The notes: generated by a model not told the origin, from the letters alone. Positions 8,769 through 16,660 are shown, counted from the first letter of the stretch. The stretch: DNA of 28,187 nt from RUG563 sp024681215 (GCA_024681215.1 JAILBG010000015.1:1-28187); one strand, 5' to 3'. Numbers and translations: made by a program.

Positions 8769-10007
8769 ATGAAGAGATTCCGCTGCCTGGCCTGCGCGGC
8801 GCTTTGCGCGCTGCTGGCCCTTGCGGGACCCGGCCCGGCACGGGCGGAGACGGATTATGCCGCCTCCGTCCGGCTGGATTACACCTCCGGGACCAAAAAG
8901 CAGGCCGTGACCGTGAAAACCTTCGTGGACGGCGACACCACCCATTTTTCCGTGCCGGAATCCGTCGATCCTTCCGGTGTGCTCAAGGCGCGCTACCTGG
9001 CCTGCAACACGCCGGAATCCACCGGGAAGATCGAGGAATGGGGAAAGGCGGCCGCCCGCTTCACCAGAGAAAAGCTGGAGAACGCGGAGGAGATCGTCAT
9101 CGAATCCGACGGCGGGGCCTGGAACACCGATTCCACCGGCACCCGCTGCCTGGTGTGGGTGTGGTACCGCCCCGCGGGACAACAGCAATTCCGCAACCTG
9201 AACATCGAACTGCTGCAGGAGGGCTACGCCATCGCCAATTCCTCCGCGCAGAACCGCTACGGGGACACGTGCATGGCGGCCATCGCCCAGGCCAGGGAGC
9301 TGAAAAAGCACGTGTACTCCGGCGAGAAGGACCCGGATTTCTACTACGGCGACGCCATCGAGCTCACCATCCGGGAGCTGCGGCTGCACCCCGAGCGCTA
9401 CGAGGGGAAAAAGGTGGCCTTCAGCGGCGTCGTCACCCTGAACCACGATAACGCCGTCTTCATCGAGGATTACGACGAGGAAACGGGGCTGTACTTCGGC
9501 TTCAGCGCCTACTACGGCTTCAACATGAGCGGCGCCGGGCTGGACGTGCTGTCCGTGGGCAATGAAGACCGCATCGTGGGCACCGTGCAGTATTACGAGG
9601 CCGGGGAGACCTGGCAGGTATCCGGATTGAACTACCGCATGATGAAGCCCGACGATCCCGGCAACATCCGGCGGCTGTCCGCCGGCCATGAGGCCAGCTG
9701 GAAAAGCGTGACGCCGGAATGGCTGAACGGAAGCGTGACGCTGGAAACGGAGGACGGGCAAGAGACCTGCGCCTGCGCGGAAACGGCGCTGGGCACCTCC
9801 GTATCCCTGGCCGGGCTCACCGTGCTGGAAGCGGAGGACAGGACGCTGCGCTGCGAAAGCGGCGGCGAAAGCGTGACGGTCCGCCTGGTTTTCCAGCCGG
9901 AGACGGCGCCGCTTCCCGACAGCACCGTGGACGTCCGCGGCATCGTGGGATACTATGACGGCTATTGCGTATGCGTATACACCAAGGATGGGCTGACCAT
10001 CCGCTGA
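8769..10007 (+). CDS. Secreted staphylococcal-nuclease-like (SNase) protein with C-terminal OB-like domain
   Basis: Exported protein of 412 residues. A signal peptide (1-26, ending ARAE) precedes an SNase/thermonuclease-like domain (about 47-180). Seen equivalents of the S. aureus enzyme: VDGDT (53-57; Asp21 region), Arg75 and Glu83 in RYLACNTPES (Arg35 and Glu43), Arg126 in GTRCLVWVW (Arg87), and NIELLQEGYA (145-154). The position of Ca2+ ligand Asp40 is Asn80 here, so activity or metal use may be altered. The second half (about 195-290) looks like an OB-fold domain, followed by another beta-rich domain. ATG 8769 has GGGAGG six bases upstream. It sits 25 bases after the binding-protein gene and 20 bases before the tandem OB-fold gene, suggesting co-transcription. 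Family assignment is good; substrate (DNA/RNA) is inferred from family. Confidence 0.85.
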   Translation: MKRFRCLACAALCALLALAGPGPARAETDYAASVRLDYTSGTKKQAVTVKTFVDGDTTHFSVPESVDPSGVLKARYLACNTPESTGKIEEWGKAAARFTREKLENAEEIVIESDGGAWNTDSTGTRCLVWVWYRPAGQQQFRNLNIELLQEGYAIANSSAQNRYGDTCMAAIAQARELKKHVYSGEKDPDFYYGDAIELTIRELRLHPERYEGKKVAFSGVVTLNHDNAVFIEDYDEETGLYFGFSAYYGFNMSGAGLDVLSVGNEDRIVGTVQYYEAGETWQVSGLNYRMMKPDDPGNIRRLSAGHEASWKSVTPEWLNGSVTLETEDGQETCACAETALGTSVSLAGLTVLEAEDRTLRCESGGESVTVRLVFQPETAPLPDSTVDVRGIVGYYDGYCVCVYTKDGLTIR

Positions 10008-10027
10008 ATTCAGGAAGGAGAGAAACC

Positions 10028-11017
10028 ATGAAGAAACTGACTGCCCTGCTGCTGGCCCTGTGCCTGATCCTGAGCGTGGGCGCGGCCCTGGCGGACGAAA
10101 CGCCGGAACTCAAGGACGCCCGCAGCTACATCAACCTCATGTACAAGAACAAGCCTGCCAGCACCCCCAAGGACTACGAGGTAGTGGGCTCCGTGCCCGG
10201 TGAAAACGAGACCTTCACCGTGGAATGGACCGCCGATTCCGACACCATCGTCATCACCCGCGAGGAAAGCGGCATGGTGAAGATCGACGTGAACGAGGAC
10301 AATCCCAAGGAAGTCAGCTACAAGCTGACCGCCACCATCCTGGACGCCGCCGGGAACTCCACCGAGATCTCTTTTGACCGGGTGGTGCCCGCCGCCATCA
10401 ACCTGGACATTATGACGGAAGAAGAGATCGTGGCCGTGGCCTACACCCTGGAGGAGGGCGCCAAGCTGCCCGCCGCCACCGTGCTGACCGGCAAAATCGT
10501 GGCCATTCCCACTCCTTACAGCGATGAGTACGACAACATCACCGTGAACATCCAGGTGGGCGACCTGGCCGACAATCCCATCCAGTGCTACCGTCTCGTG
10601 GGCGGCTCTTCCCTCCAGGAAGGCGACGAGATCGCCGTGCTTGGCGTCATCAAGAACTACAAGGGCACCATTGAATTCGACAAGGGCTGCTACACCATCG
10701 ATCCCGCATACGCCCAGAGCGCCCGCGTGGCCGCCTATGCCTACACCCTGGAGGAAGGCGCGGCCATGAACCGTGAATCCACCGTCACCGGCGTGATCAG
10801 CGAGATCCCCAGCGCTTACAGCGAGGAATACAAGAACATCACCGTCAACATCGGTGTGCCCGGCCTGGCCGAAAACCCCATCCAGTGCTACCGCCTCACC
10901 GGCGAGGGCGCGGACGCCCTACAGGTGGGCGACGAGATCACCGTCACCGGCACCATCAAGAATTACAAGGGCACCATCGAATTCGACAAGGGCTGCACAT
11001 TCACCAAGGCGGAATAA
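10028..11017 (+). CDS. Secreted protein: atrophied bacterial Ig-like domain plus two tandem OB-like repeats
   Basis: Exported protein of 329 residues starting at ATG 10028 with AGGAAGGAG upstream. It has a signal peptide (1-22, ending ALA/DE), then a domain of about 95 residues (28-122). That domain resembles atrophied bacterial Ig-like domains of Clostridia (FTVEWTADSDTIVIT, then VSYKLTATILDAAGN). Two repeats follow with an exact period of 100 residues (134-233 and 234-329). Both contain YTLEEGA, a V-TG- strand, YS-EY-NITVNI, NPIQCYRL, GDEI and KNYKGTIEFDKGC. The strand pattern looks like an OB-fold similar to the C-terminal part of the upstream nuclease-like protein. Each repeat keeps two cysteines (CYRL and DKGC) that could form a disulfide. 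No catalytic motif is visible; a binding role (nucleic acid or glycan) is inference. Confidence 0.8.
   Translation: MKKLTALLLALCLILSVGAALADETPELKDARSYINLMYKNKPASTPKDYEVVGSVPGENETFTVEWTADSDTIVITREESGMVKIDVNEDNPKEVSYKLTATILDAAGNSTEISFDRVVPAAINLDIMTEEEIVAVAYTLEEGAKLPAATVLTGKIVAIPTPYSDEYDNITVNIQVGDLADNPIQCYRLVGGSSLQEGDEIAVLGVIKNYKGTIEFDKGCYTIDPAYAQSARVAAYAYTLEEGAAMNRESTVTGVISEIPSAYSEEYKNITVNIGVPGLAENPIQCYRLTGEGADALQVGDEITVTGTIKNYKGTIEFDKGCTFTKAE
10427..11014 (+). repeat. Two tandem 300-base coding repeats (OB-like domain duplication)
   Basis: The two halves (10427-10726 and 10727-11014) encode the same domain with a 100-residue period. They share identical blocks such as YTLEEGA, NPIQCYRL and KNYKGTIEFDKGC. 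The high identity points to a recent duplication or gene conversion. Confidence 0.85.
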
Positions 11018-11037
11018 GCAGCGCCCTGAAGCGGTAC

Positions 11038-11070
11038 GGGGTACGGGCCGGACGGTCCGTACCCCGCGTT
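11038..11070 (+). terminator. Hairpin with short T-run between the OB-like gene and the DHH pair
   Basis: GGGGTACGG (11038-11046) pairs with CCGTACCCC (11057-11065), a perfect 9-bp stem with a 10-base loop, followed by GCGTTTT. The T-run is short, so it may be a weak or partial terminator that lowers expression of the downstream phosphoesterase genes. No separate promoter for them is evident. Confidence 0.5.
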
Positions 11071-11099
11071 TTCCATTTCACAGAAGGCAGGGGTCTGAA

Positions 11100-12041
11100 A
11101 TGTTCGAAGCCATCCGGGACGCCATCGCGTCCCACGATCCCATCATCATTCACCGCCACAGCAGCCCGGACGGCGACGCCCTGGGCAGCCAGGCGGGGCT
11201 CAAAGCGCTGATCCTGGCCAATTTCCCCGGGAAAACGGTGTACGCGGTGGGGGACGATCCCGGCCGCTACGAATGGATATCGGGAAAAATGGACGATGTG
11301 GCGGACGGGGAGTACTTATCCGCCCTGGCCGTGATCCTGGATACGTCGTCCCCCGCCCTCATCAGCGACGGGCGGTACCAACGGGCGAAAACCACGGCCC
11401 GGATCGACCATCATCTGTTCCTGGGGCCTATCGCGCAGATCGAGGCCGTCGACAGCAGCTTTGAAAGCTGCTGCGGGCTGGTGACCCAGATGGCCGTGGA
11501 GTGCGACTGGCGCATCACGGACGAAGCGGCCCTGGCGCTGTTTACCGGCATGGTGACGGATTCTGGACGCTTCCGCTACGACGCCACCACCGCCCGCACC
11601 TTCCGCCTCGCCGCCCGCCTGATGGAACACGGCATCGACCTGAACGCCCTCTGCCGCCGGCTGTACGCCACCAGCCTTAAAGACGTACAGCTCCGGGCAA
11701 AATTCGCGCAGAAAATCCGGCTGACCCCCCACGGCGTCGCCTATATCTACACCGCCCGGGAAGAAATGGCGGCCCTGGACGCCGGGGTGTTCGCCATCTC
11801 CCGGGGCATGGTGAGCGTGATGAACGATATCGAGGGCGTGGATATCTGGGTGAACTTTACCGAGGCGGAAGGAAAGGTGCTGTGCGAACTGCGCTCCTCC
11901 CGCTTCGACATCAACCCCATCGCCGTCCGGTACGGCGGCGGCGGCCACAAAAAGGCCAGCGGCGCCACCCTGCCGGACCGGGAAACGGCCTTAAGGATGC
12001 TGGACGAACTGGATAAAATGGCGGAGGAAAACCAGCCTTGA
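11100..12041 (+). CDS. NrnA-like DHH/DHHA1 phosphoesterase, first copy
   Basis: Cytoplasmic bimetal phosphoesterase of 313 residues, from the family that degrades short oligoribonucleotides and dephosphorylates pAp (NrnA) and includes cyclic-dinucleotide hydrolases. DHH domain motifs: HRHSSPDGDALGS (His18, Asp24, Asp26), Asp81 in VILDTSSP, the DHH triad at 103-105 in RIDHH, and Asp154 in MVTDSGRFR. The C-terminal DHHA1 domain ends with the substrate-binding GGGGHKKASGA (280-290). Start ATG 11100 is supported by AGGCAGGGG at 11085-11093. Its 3' end overlaps the TTG start of a paralogue by four bases, so the two are translationally coupled. It lacks DHH-associated CBS or PAS domains, so it is not GdpP/DhhP-like in architecture. 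Exact substrate is not readable. Confidence 0.9.
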   Translation: MFEAIRDAIASHDPIIIHRHSSPDGDALGSQAGLKALILANFPGKTVYAVGDDPGRYEWISGKMDDVADGEYLSALAVILDTSSPALISDGRYQRAKTTARIDHHLFLGPIAQIEAVDSSFESCCGLVTQMAVECDWRITDEAALALFTGMVTDSGRFRYDATTARTFRLAARLMEHGIDLNALCRRLYATSLKDVQLRAKFAQKIRLTPHGVAYIYTAREEMAALDAGVFAISRGMVSVMNDIEGVDIWVNFTEAEGKVLCELRSSRFDINPIAVRYGGGGHKKASGATLPDRETALRMLDELDKMAEENQP

Positions 12042-13024
12042 ACGAAGAAATCAAGCAAATCATCTGGGAAAAGATCCGGGCGTACGGCAGCATCATGCTG
12101 TTCCGCCACTCCCGCATGGACGGAGACTGCGCCGGGGCCAGCCGGGGGCTGCGGGCGATGCTGCGCGCCACGTTCCCGGAAAAAAAGATACTGCTGGTGG
12201 ACGGCCAGCAGTCCGATTACCTTTCTTTCCTGGGACCGGACGACGCGCCCGTGCCGGACGCGGACTATTCAGACGCCCTGGCCATCGTGGTGGACACGGC
12301 CACCCGGGAGCGCATTTCCAACCAGAAATACGCCCTGTGCCGGGAGATCGTGAAGATCGACCATCACATCGAAACCGATCCCTACGGCGCGGTCAACTGG
12401 GTGGAGGAGGAGCGCTCCTCCGTGTGCGAGATGGTGGCCGCGTTCTATGAAACCTTCCGGGAGCGCCTGGTGCTCACCCCGGAGGCGGCGGAATGTATTT
12501 TCATGGGTATGGTGACGGATTCCGGGCGCTTCCGCTTCGGCGGCGTCACGGGGGAGACCATGCGCCTGGCGGGGATGCTGCTGGACGCGGGGGTGGACAC
12601 GGAAACCCTGTACGCCAACCTGTATCTGCAGGATTACGCCGCCCTGAAATTCAAGGCGTACGTGTATGAAAACATGCAGCGCACGGAGCACGGCGTGGCT
12701 TATATCCACGTGACCGGGGACATGCAGCGCCGCTTCGGGCTGAGCTTTGAAACGGCCAGCAGCGTGATTTCCTACCTGGAAAATATCCGCGGCTGCCTGT
12801 GCTGGCTGGCGTTCATCGAATGCGAGCAGCCGGAGGAGGGCGTGCGGGTGCGGCTGCGCTCCCGGTTCATGTCGGTGAACGCCATTGCGGAAAAATACCG
12901 CGGCGGCGGGCACGCCTGCGCGTCCGGGGCCACGGTGTATACGCCGGAGGAGCAGGAGGCGCTGATCCGGGATGCGGACGATGCGGCGCAGGAATACCAG
13001 AAGACCCACGCGGGGTGGATGTGA
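12038..13024 (+). CDS. NrnA-like DHH/DHHA1 phosphoesterase, second copy
   Basis: Paralogue of the preceding gene, 328 residues, starting at TTG 12038, which overlaps the upstream stop (TTGA). GGAGG at 12023-12027 precedes the start by ten bases. All metal motifs are kept: HSRMDGDCAGAS (His24, Asp28, Asp30), Asp86 in VVDTATRE, DHH 108-110, Asp161 in MVTDSGRFR, and the C-terminal RGGGHACASGAT. Similarity to the first copy is moderate outside motifs, so the duplication is old or the copies arrived separately. Active-site retention suggests both are enzymes, perhaps with different substrate lengths or acting as a heterodimer. Oligoribonuclease, pAp phosphatase or pGpG/pApA hydrolase are all possible. 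Confidence 0.9.
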   Translation: MNEEIKQIIWEKIRAYGSIMLFRHSRMDGDCAGASRGLRAMLRATFPEKKILLVDGQQSDYLSFLGPDDAPVPDADYSDALAIVVDTATRERISNQKYALCREIVKIDHHIETDPYGAVNWVEEERSSVCEMVAAFYETFRERLVLTPEAAECIFMGMVTDSGRFRFGGVTGETMRLAGMLLDAGVDTETLYANLYLQDYAALKFKAYVYENMQRTEHGVAYIHVTGDMQRRFGLSFETASSVISYLENIRGCLCWLAFIECEQPEEGVRVRLRSRFMSVNAIAEKYRGGGHACASGATVYTPEEQEALIRDADDAAQEYQKTHAGWM

Positions 13025-13044
13025 CCGATGAAAGGAGAATCAAC

Positions 13045-14475
13045 GTGAAAAAATGGGTATGCTTCCTGCTGGTGGCGGCGCTGATGCTTTCGCTGGCAGC
13101 AGAGGCGCTGACGGAAGACCTGTTTCTGCCCGATCCCAGGAAGGAAACCTCCTCGGAGCCGGTGTTTTTGGAAGAGTATCAGTATATAAAGCGGGAACAG
13201 GAATACTTTGACGCCTGGTTTTACGCCGCGAAAGGGTTGGGCGATCAGGAAACGGTGGATGCGTACCTGAGCCGCTGCACTGCGGCGGGGTTTACCTGGG
13301 AAAAGGCCGATAATTTTTCAAAATACAATGCGTACAGGATCGAAGGGGGCGGTTTCGTCGCCTATCTCATCGCCGATCATGAAGAAAAATGGATCCTGTT
13401 TACCCAGCCGGGCATGACGCTGGAAACGAATATTAACCTCGACGATTTCATCTTTCCGGAAGACGAAGCCGTGTCGGTGCCGGAGGAAACCCCGCTGCCG
13501 GCGCAGCCGTTGATCCCCGATGCGGTGATTCCGGATATCGTGATCGCGACGCCCGTTCCCACCCAGGCGCCCACCGAGGCCCCGCCGGTGCGGGCGGTGC
13601 TGCCCAGCCCCTCTTACGAATTTGGGTGCAAAGGGAGCCTGAAAGAAAAATTCGTTCAGACGGAAAGCTATACGGCCGACGGCTGGCTTTATGACGCGGA
13701 AAACGCGGACAACGTGGTATCTGCTTACTTAAGCCGCTGCCAGGAAGCGGGCTTCTCCTGGACGATGGGCGATTTTCTGGGCATGAAGGACATTTATGCC
13801 GTGTTTTGCGGAGACCAGACGGCTTTCCTGACGACGCATTACGGCGATCAGGCCCTGCTGATCGTGCCCGAGGGCATGGAAAAGGAGCCCGAAAAGCCCG
13901 ATCCCGAAGCGTATGAAGAAAACAAGCTGCTTTTGACCGTCAATGGGAAAACCCGGCAAATGGATTTCAGGCCCCGGTGGTATTATTATGCGGGTACAGA
14001 CAGCATCTCAATGACAAAGCCCTCCACGAGAATGCTGATCGGAACGACCCTGATCTTTACCTCTGAATCCGACGCGTACGATCTGGTGATGTTTGCGCTG
14101 CCGAGGAATTTGAAAGTCAACGTCACCTACACGGCCAGAAAGGGCGAAAGGAACGACCTGTCCTTCATGCTGTATGAAAACGCGGGCGGGGGAACGGCCA
14201 GATTGTCTTCCGGGAAATTGTCCGTTTCGCCGGTGATCGAACTGAAATCCGTCGTTGGCGGAGAGGGGGGCGTGAATCAGACGAAAGTTGGCAATACGGT
14301 GCTGCATACGACCTTTGAAGCGCCCCTCAACAGCGAGAAGAGCCTGCAGGGCAGCGGCGATTATTTTTCCATCACACCGATCTACGCAAACGGCAACGAA
14401 TACCGGGGGCATTTTGAAGGCTGCTTCGGGAACGGTGCTTACCAGGTATCCGGCACCTTCTGGACCAGACAGTAA
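13045..14475 (+). CDS. Secreted protein of unknown function with duplicated AYLSRC domain
   Basis: Exported protein of 476 residues. GTG 13045 is chosen because AAAGGAG (13031-13037) lies seven bases upstream and a signal peptide (1-20) follows. Two related domains are visible at about 44-124 and 202-278. Both have an aromatic-rich start (FDAWFYAAKG / ADGWLYDAEN), V-AYLSRC--AGF-W, and a final strand pattern ending in PGM / PEGM. They are joined by a Pro/Thr-rich linker (about 145-190, e.g. ATPVPTQAPTEAPPV). A C-terminal beta-rich domain (about 290-476) contains YYYAGTDSISM and LSFMLYENAGGG and ends NGAYQVSGTFWTRQ. I do not recognise the family. It lies 20 bases after the second DHH gene, so it may be last in that operon. 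Base composition is visibly less GC-rich than its neighbours. Confidence 0.75.
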   Translation: MKKWVCFLLVAALMLSLAAEALTEDLFLPDPRKETSSEPVFLEEYQYIKREQEYFDAWFYAAKGLGDQETVDAYLSRCTAAGFTWEKADNFSKYNAYRIEGGGFVAYLIADHEEKWILFTQPGMTLETNINLDDFIFPEDEAVSVPEETPLPAQPLIPDAVIPDIVIATPVPTQAPTEAPPVRAVLPSPSYEFGCKGSLKEKFVQTESYTADGWLYDAENADNVVSAYLSRCQEAGFSWTMGDFLGMKDIYAVFCGDQTAFLTTHYGDQALLIVPEGMEKEPEKPDPEAYEENKLLLTVNGKTRQMDFRPRWYYYAGTDSISMTKPSTRMLIGTTLIFTSESDAYDLVMFALPRNLKVNVTYTARKGERNDLSFMLYENAGGGTARLSSGKLSVSPVIELKSVVGGEGGVNQTKVGNTVLHTTFEAPLNSEKSLQGSGDYFSITPIYANGNEYRGHFEGCFGNGAYQVSGTFWTRQ

Positions 14476-14553
14476 ACCGCCCGGGAAGATGCCAACGGGA
14501 AGGAAAAAACGGCCGCCCGAGCCGGCGTCCGTTTGCGCCCGAACGCGGAATAA

Positions 14554-14611
14554 CAAAAAAACGCGCGCTTTTCGCCGTCTGACGGCGGACGGAAAGCGCG
14601 CGTTATTTTAT
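14554..14611. terminator. Bidirectional terminator between convergent genes
   Basis: AACGCGCGCTTTTC (14560-14573) pairs with GGAAAGCGCGCGTT (14591-14604) with one mismatch, and GC-rich inner pairing continues towards the apex. Seven A (14554-14560) flank the left side and TTATTTTATTT the right, so it can stop transcription from both the 13045 gene and the convergent 14608 gene. It overlaps the last codons of the latter. Bases 14476-14553 hold nothing recognisable. Confidence 0.8.
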
Positions 14612-15015
14612 TTCAGCTCCCGGACGGTGACCGGCACGGCGTTGTTGGGATCTTTCACCGCGATCTGGAAATCGTCCTCGTAAATGATCCTGCCGGGCGG
14701 TTCCCCGCAGGCGGAGAGGTACAGCTGCAGGCCGTATTTTTTCGCCATGTCCCGGTAGAAGGTCATTTCCCGCCAGATGCGCTGGCCGTTTTCATTGTCC
14801 TTGAACCAGGTGACGGCCCGGTCGGGATTCCCCTGGGCGTAAAACGGCGGTACGGGCAGCACCCGTTCAAAATAAGCCCGGTTTTCCCAGTACGCTTTTT
14901 CCTCCTCCGCCGTCAGCGCCTTTGCGTCCACCAGCTTGCCCACGGCGGTGAACAGCCCCCGGGGCTGCCGGGTGATATAGGCGGCGTCCGCCGTATGCAC
15001 GCGGAAATAGCGCAT
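14608..15015 (-). CDS. Conserved small protein of unknown function
   Basis: Protein of 135 residues, probably cytoplasmic (no signal peptide or membrane segment). Two ATG codons are possible, 15021 and 15015. The latter is preferred because AAAGGAGG is then seven bases upstream, whereas it would abut the former. The sequence begins MRYFRVHTADAAYITRQP and contains GLFTAVGKLVD, PVPPFYAQGNPDRAVTWFK and FYRDMAKKYGL. The pattern reads like a conserved family of hypothetical proteins in Clostridia, but I cannot assign a function. It starts three bases after the stop of the P-loop gene, so it is translationally coupled to it and shares the promoter at 16482. Confidence 0.75.
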   Translation of the reverse strand: MRYFRVHTADAAYITRQPRGLFTAVGKLVDAKALTAEEEKAYWENRAYFERVLPVPPFYAQGNPDRAVTWFKDNENGQRIWREMTFYRDMAKKYGLQLYLSACGEPPGRIIYEDDFQIAVKDPNNAVPVTVRELK

Positions 15016-15017
15016 CC

Positions 15018-15830
15018 TCATTCCTCCTTTTCCGGCCTGTCCCCGCCGGGCAGGGCGGAAAGGGCGTCCGGGGCGTACCGCTTCGACGGCAGCACCGTGA
15101 AGCGGCCGGGGAAGATTTCTTCGCAGATCCGCATTTCCAGCGCCTGCCGGTGGGCCAGATGGGAAAGAATCCCCTCCTCCCCCTGCGCGCCCCGGGCCTT
15201 CGCCCAGGGCGAAGCGTCGAAGTACGCGCACATCATGGGAAACCAGAGCTCTCTGCCCTGATCGTCCGTGCGTTCCTTGCGGATCGCATCCAGGTTTCCT
15301 TTGACGTCTTCCGTTTTCAGGTAAAGAATGTGAAAGAATTTGCCTTCCAGCGCGTCCCGCACCCGGCGGAAAAACGAAAGGATCTCCTCGTCCGTTTTCT
15401 CCCGGAAAAGGATCATATCCTCCACCGTGTTCTGAAACAGGGCGCATTCAAAAACGGAATTGTTTCCCGTCCATCTTTCAAACCGGCCCAGGCGGATGGA
15501 CGCGAAATCCTCCCAGGATACGAGGCCGTGGTAGATCTCATGCTGCTCCATTTCGCCGTAGAATCCCGGCGCATCGGTACGGACCCTGGTGTAGCACACC
15601 ACGTACCGCGCCCCTTCCCGCACGGTTTTTTCCTCGATCAGCGGGCGGATGGACGCGTACTTTTTCAGAACCGCCCGGTACTGCCCCTCGGTCAGCCAGG
15701 CGCACCAGGCCAATTCCACGGGGGAGTAATCCCCCTCCCGGTACACGGCATACTCCGGACGCAGCTCCGACAGCCGCTGAACGAGGGTGCTCTTGCCGCT
15801 GCCCTGCAAGCCCTCCACAAAAAAGTTCAT
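15018..15830 (-). CDS. P-loop NTPase / kinase-like protein
   Basis: Cytoplasmic protein of 270 residues starting at ATG 15830, with AAAGAGG just upstream. A GTG at 15881 would add 17 unlikely residues and overlap the previous stop. The N-terminus is a clear Walker A: FFVEGLQGSGKSTLVQRL (G7 to S14). The rest contains VVCYTRV and FHILYLKTEDV, which could be the beta strands of a small nucleotide/nucleoside-kinase fold, and many Arg/Glu residues (DAIRKERTDDQGRELWF could be a lid). No substrate can be named. It lies between a secreted protein gene (47 bases upstream) and the coupled 135-residue gene. Similar stand-alone P-loop proteins are often annotated as hypothetical or thymidylate-kinase-like. 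Confidence 0.75.
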   Translation of the reverse strand: MNFFVEGLQGSGKSTLVQRLSELRPEYAVYREGDYSPVELAWCAWLTEGQYRAVLKKYASIRPLIEEKTVREGARYVVCYTRVRTDAPGFYGEMEQHEIYHGLVSWEDFASIRLGRFERWTGNNSVFECALFQNTVEDMILFREKTDEEILSFFRRVRDALEGKFFHILYLKTEDVKGNLDAIRKERTDDQGRELWFPMMCAYFDASPWAKARGAQGEEGILSHLAHRQALEMRICEEIFPGRFTVLPSKRYAPDALSALPGGDRPEKEE

Positions 15831-15877
15831 AAACGCCTCTTTCAAATACGGTCCGCCTTTTCCGGCCGGACGACGGA

Positions 15878-16390
15878 TCACAGCGGCTGGACGGAGGAAA
15901 TGATGGTCTCCGCCAGCGCCGCAAAGTCCGCGTCGGACATGGGGGCCAGGGTGATCTCCAGGATCAGGCTGGCTTCGTCGGTGTAGGCATAGGAGACCGC
16001 GTCAAACTGTTCGATGGGGTAGGTCAGCCAGGGCAGGCCGTTGATGGTCACGTCCCGGATGTCGATGCCTTCCTTTTCCACGAGGGCCCTGTAATCCTCC
16101 CGCATCAGCCTGCCCACGCCGATGCACATGACGGCGACGGCCTGCTGGCCGTCCTCGCTGGTGAAATAGGCGATATAGCCCTTCTCCCGGTCTTCCGCGG
16201 TGAGGGCGACGCTTTTGAGCGAGGCGGGGAGCCACATCTTCATGCCCGCTTCGGTGAATTCGCGGTATTCTTCCTCCGACAATCCGGCGTCGGCGGTCAG
16301 GACGGCCTGCTCCGCTTCTTCCGCCGAAACGGCGGTCAGCGACAGCAGAAGGGCGAGGGCCAGCGTCCATCCCAGCAGTTTTTTCATCAT
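15878..16390 (-). CDS. Secreted small protein of unknown function
   Basis: Exported protein of 170 residues: signal peptide MMKKLLGWTLALALLLSLTA with cleavage after VSA (before EEAEQ). A single mixed domain follows with EFTEAGMKMWLPASLK, YIAYFTSEDGQQAVAVMCIG, GIDIRDVTINGLPWLTYPIEQ and a C-terminal PMSDADFAALAETIISSVQPL. The strand order recalls the PsbP/Mog1/DcrB-type alpha-beta sandwich, but this is a guess from pattern. GAAAGG lies ten bases before ATG 16390. It is the first gene of a three-gene minus-strand operon, downstream of a good promoter at 16454-16482. Confidence 0.75.
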   Translation of the reverse strand: MMKKLLGWTLALALLLSLTAVSAEEAEQAVLTADAGLSEEEYREFTEAGMKMWLPASLKSVALTAEDREKGYIAYFTSEDGQQAVAVMCIGVGRLMREDYRALVEKEGIDIRDVTINGLPWLTYPIEQFDAVSYAYTDEASLILEITLAPMSDADFAALAETIISSVQPL

Positions 16391-16453
16391 TGTCCGTCAT
16401 CCTTTCCTGTTTGCTTCCGGGTCCGCGTCCGATCCGGATGCTCTACTGGGATC

Positions 16454-16482
16454 ATCATACTTGAAAAAGCAGAAAAAGGCAA
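16454..16482 (-). promoter_or_regulatory. Sigma-70-type promoter for the 16390-14608 operon
   Basis: On the minus strand TTGCCT (16482-16477) is followed after 17 bases by TATGAT (16459-16454), and the first gene starts about 64 bases downstream. In the divergent gap (16391-16660) I see no equally clear promoter for the plus-strand gene at 16661. Two short GC-rich palindromes (near 16590-16602 and 16609-16632) are the only other structure there. Confidence 0.7.
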
Positions 16483-16660
16483 GCGGAACCGGGGAAAATC
16501 CCGCCCCGGACCGGGAAAGCGAAAAAAATGGAAAAAGGGAGGGAACTTTTTTGCTCCCCGTCCGTCTAAACCGGTGAAAGCAGGAAACAAGGGCGCTGCG
16601 CCCTGAAAGCCGCCGCCCCCTCATCCGCGGCGGACGAAGCCTGACAAGGAGGAAAAAACG

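Noticed and set aside
16590..16632. GC-rich palindromes upstream of the vWA gene as a terminator or riboswitch
   Set aside because: The stems are short (5-6 bp), have no T-run, and are expected by chance in sequence this GC-rich.
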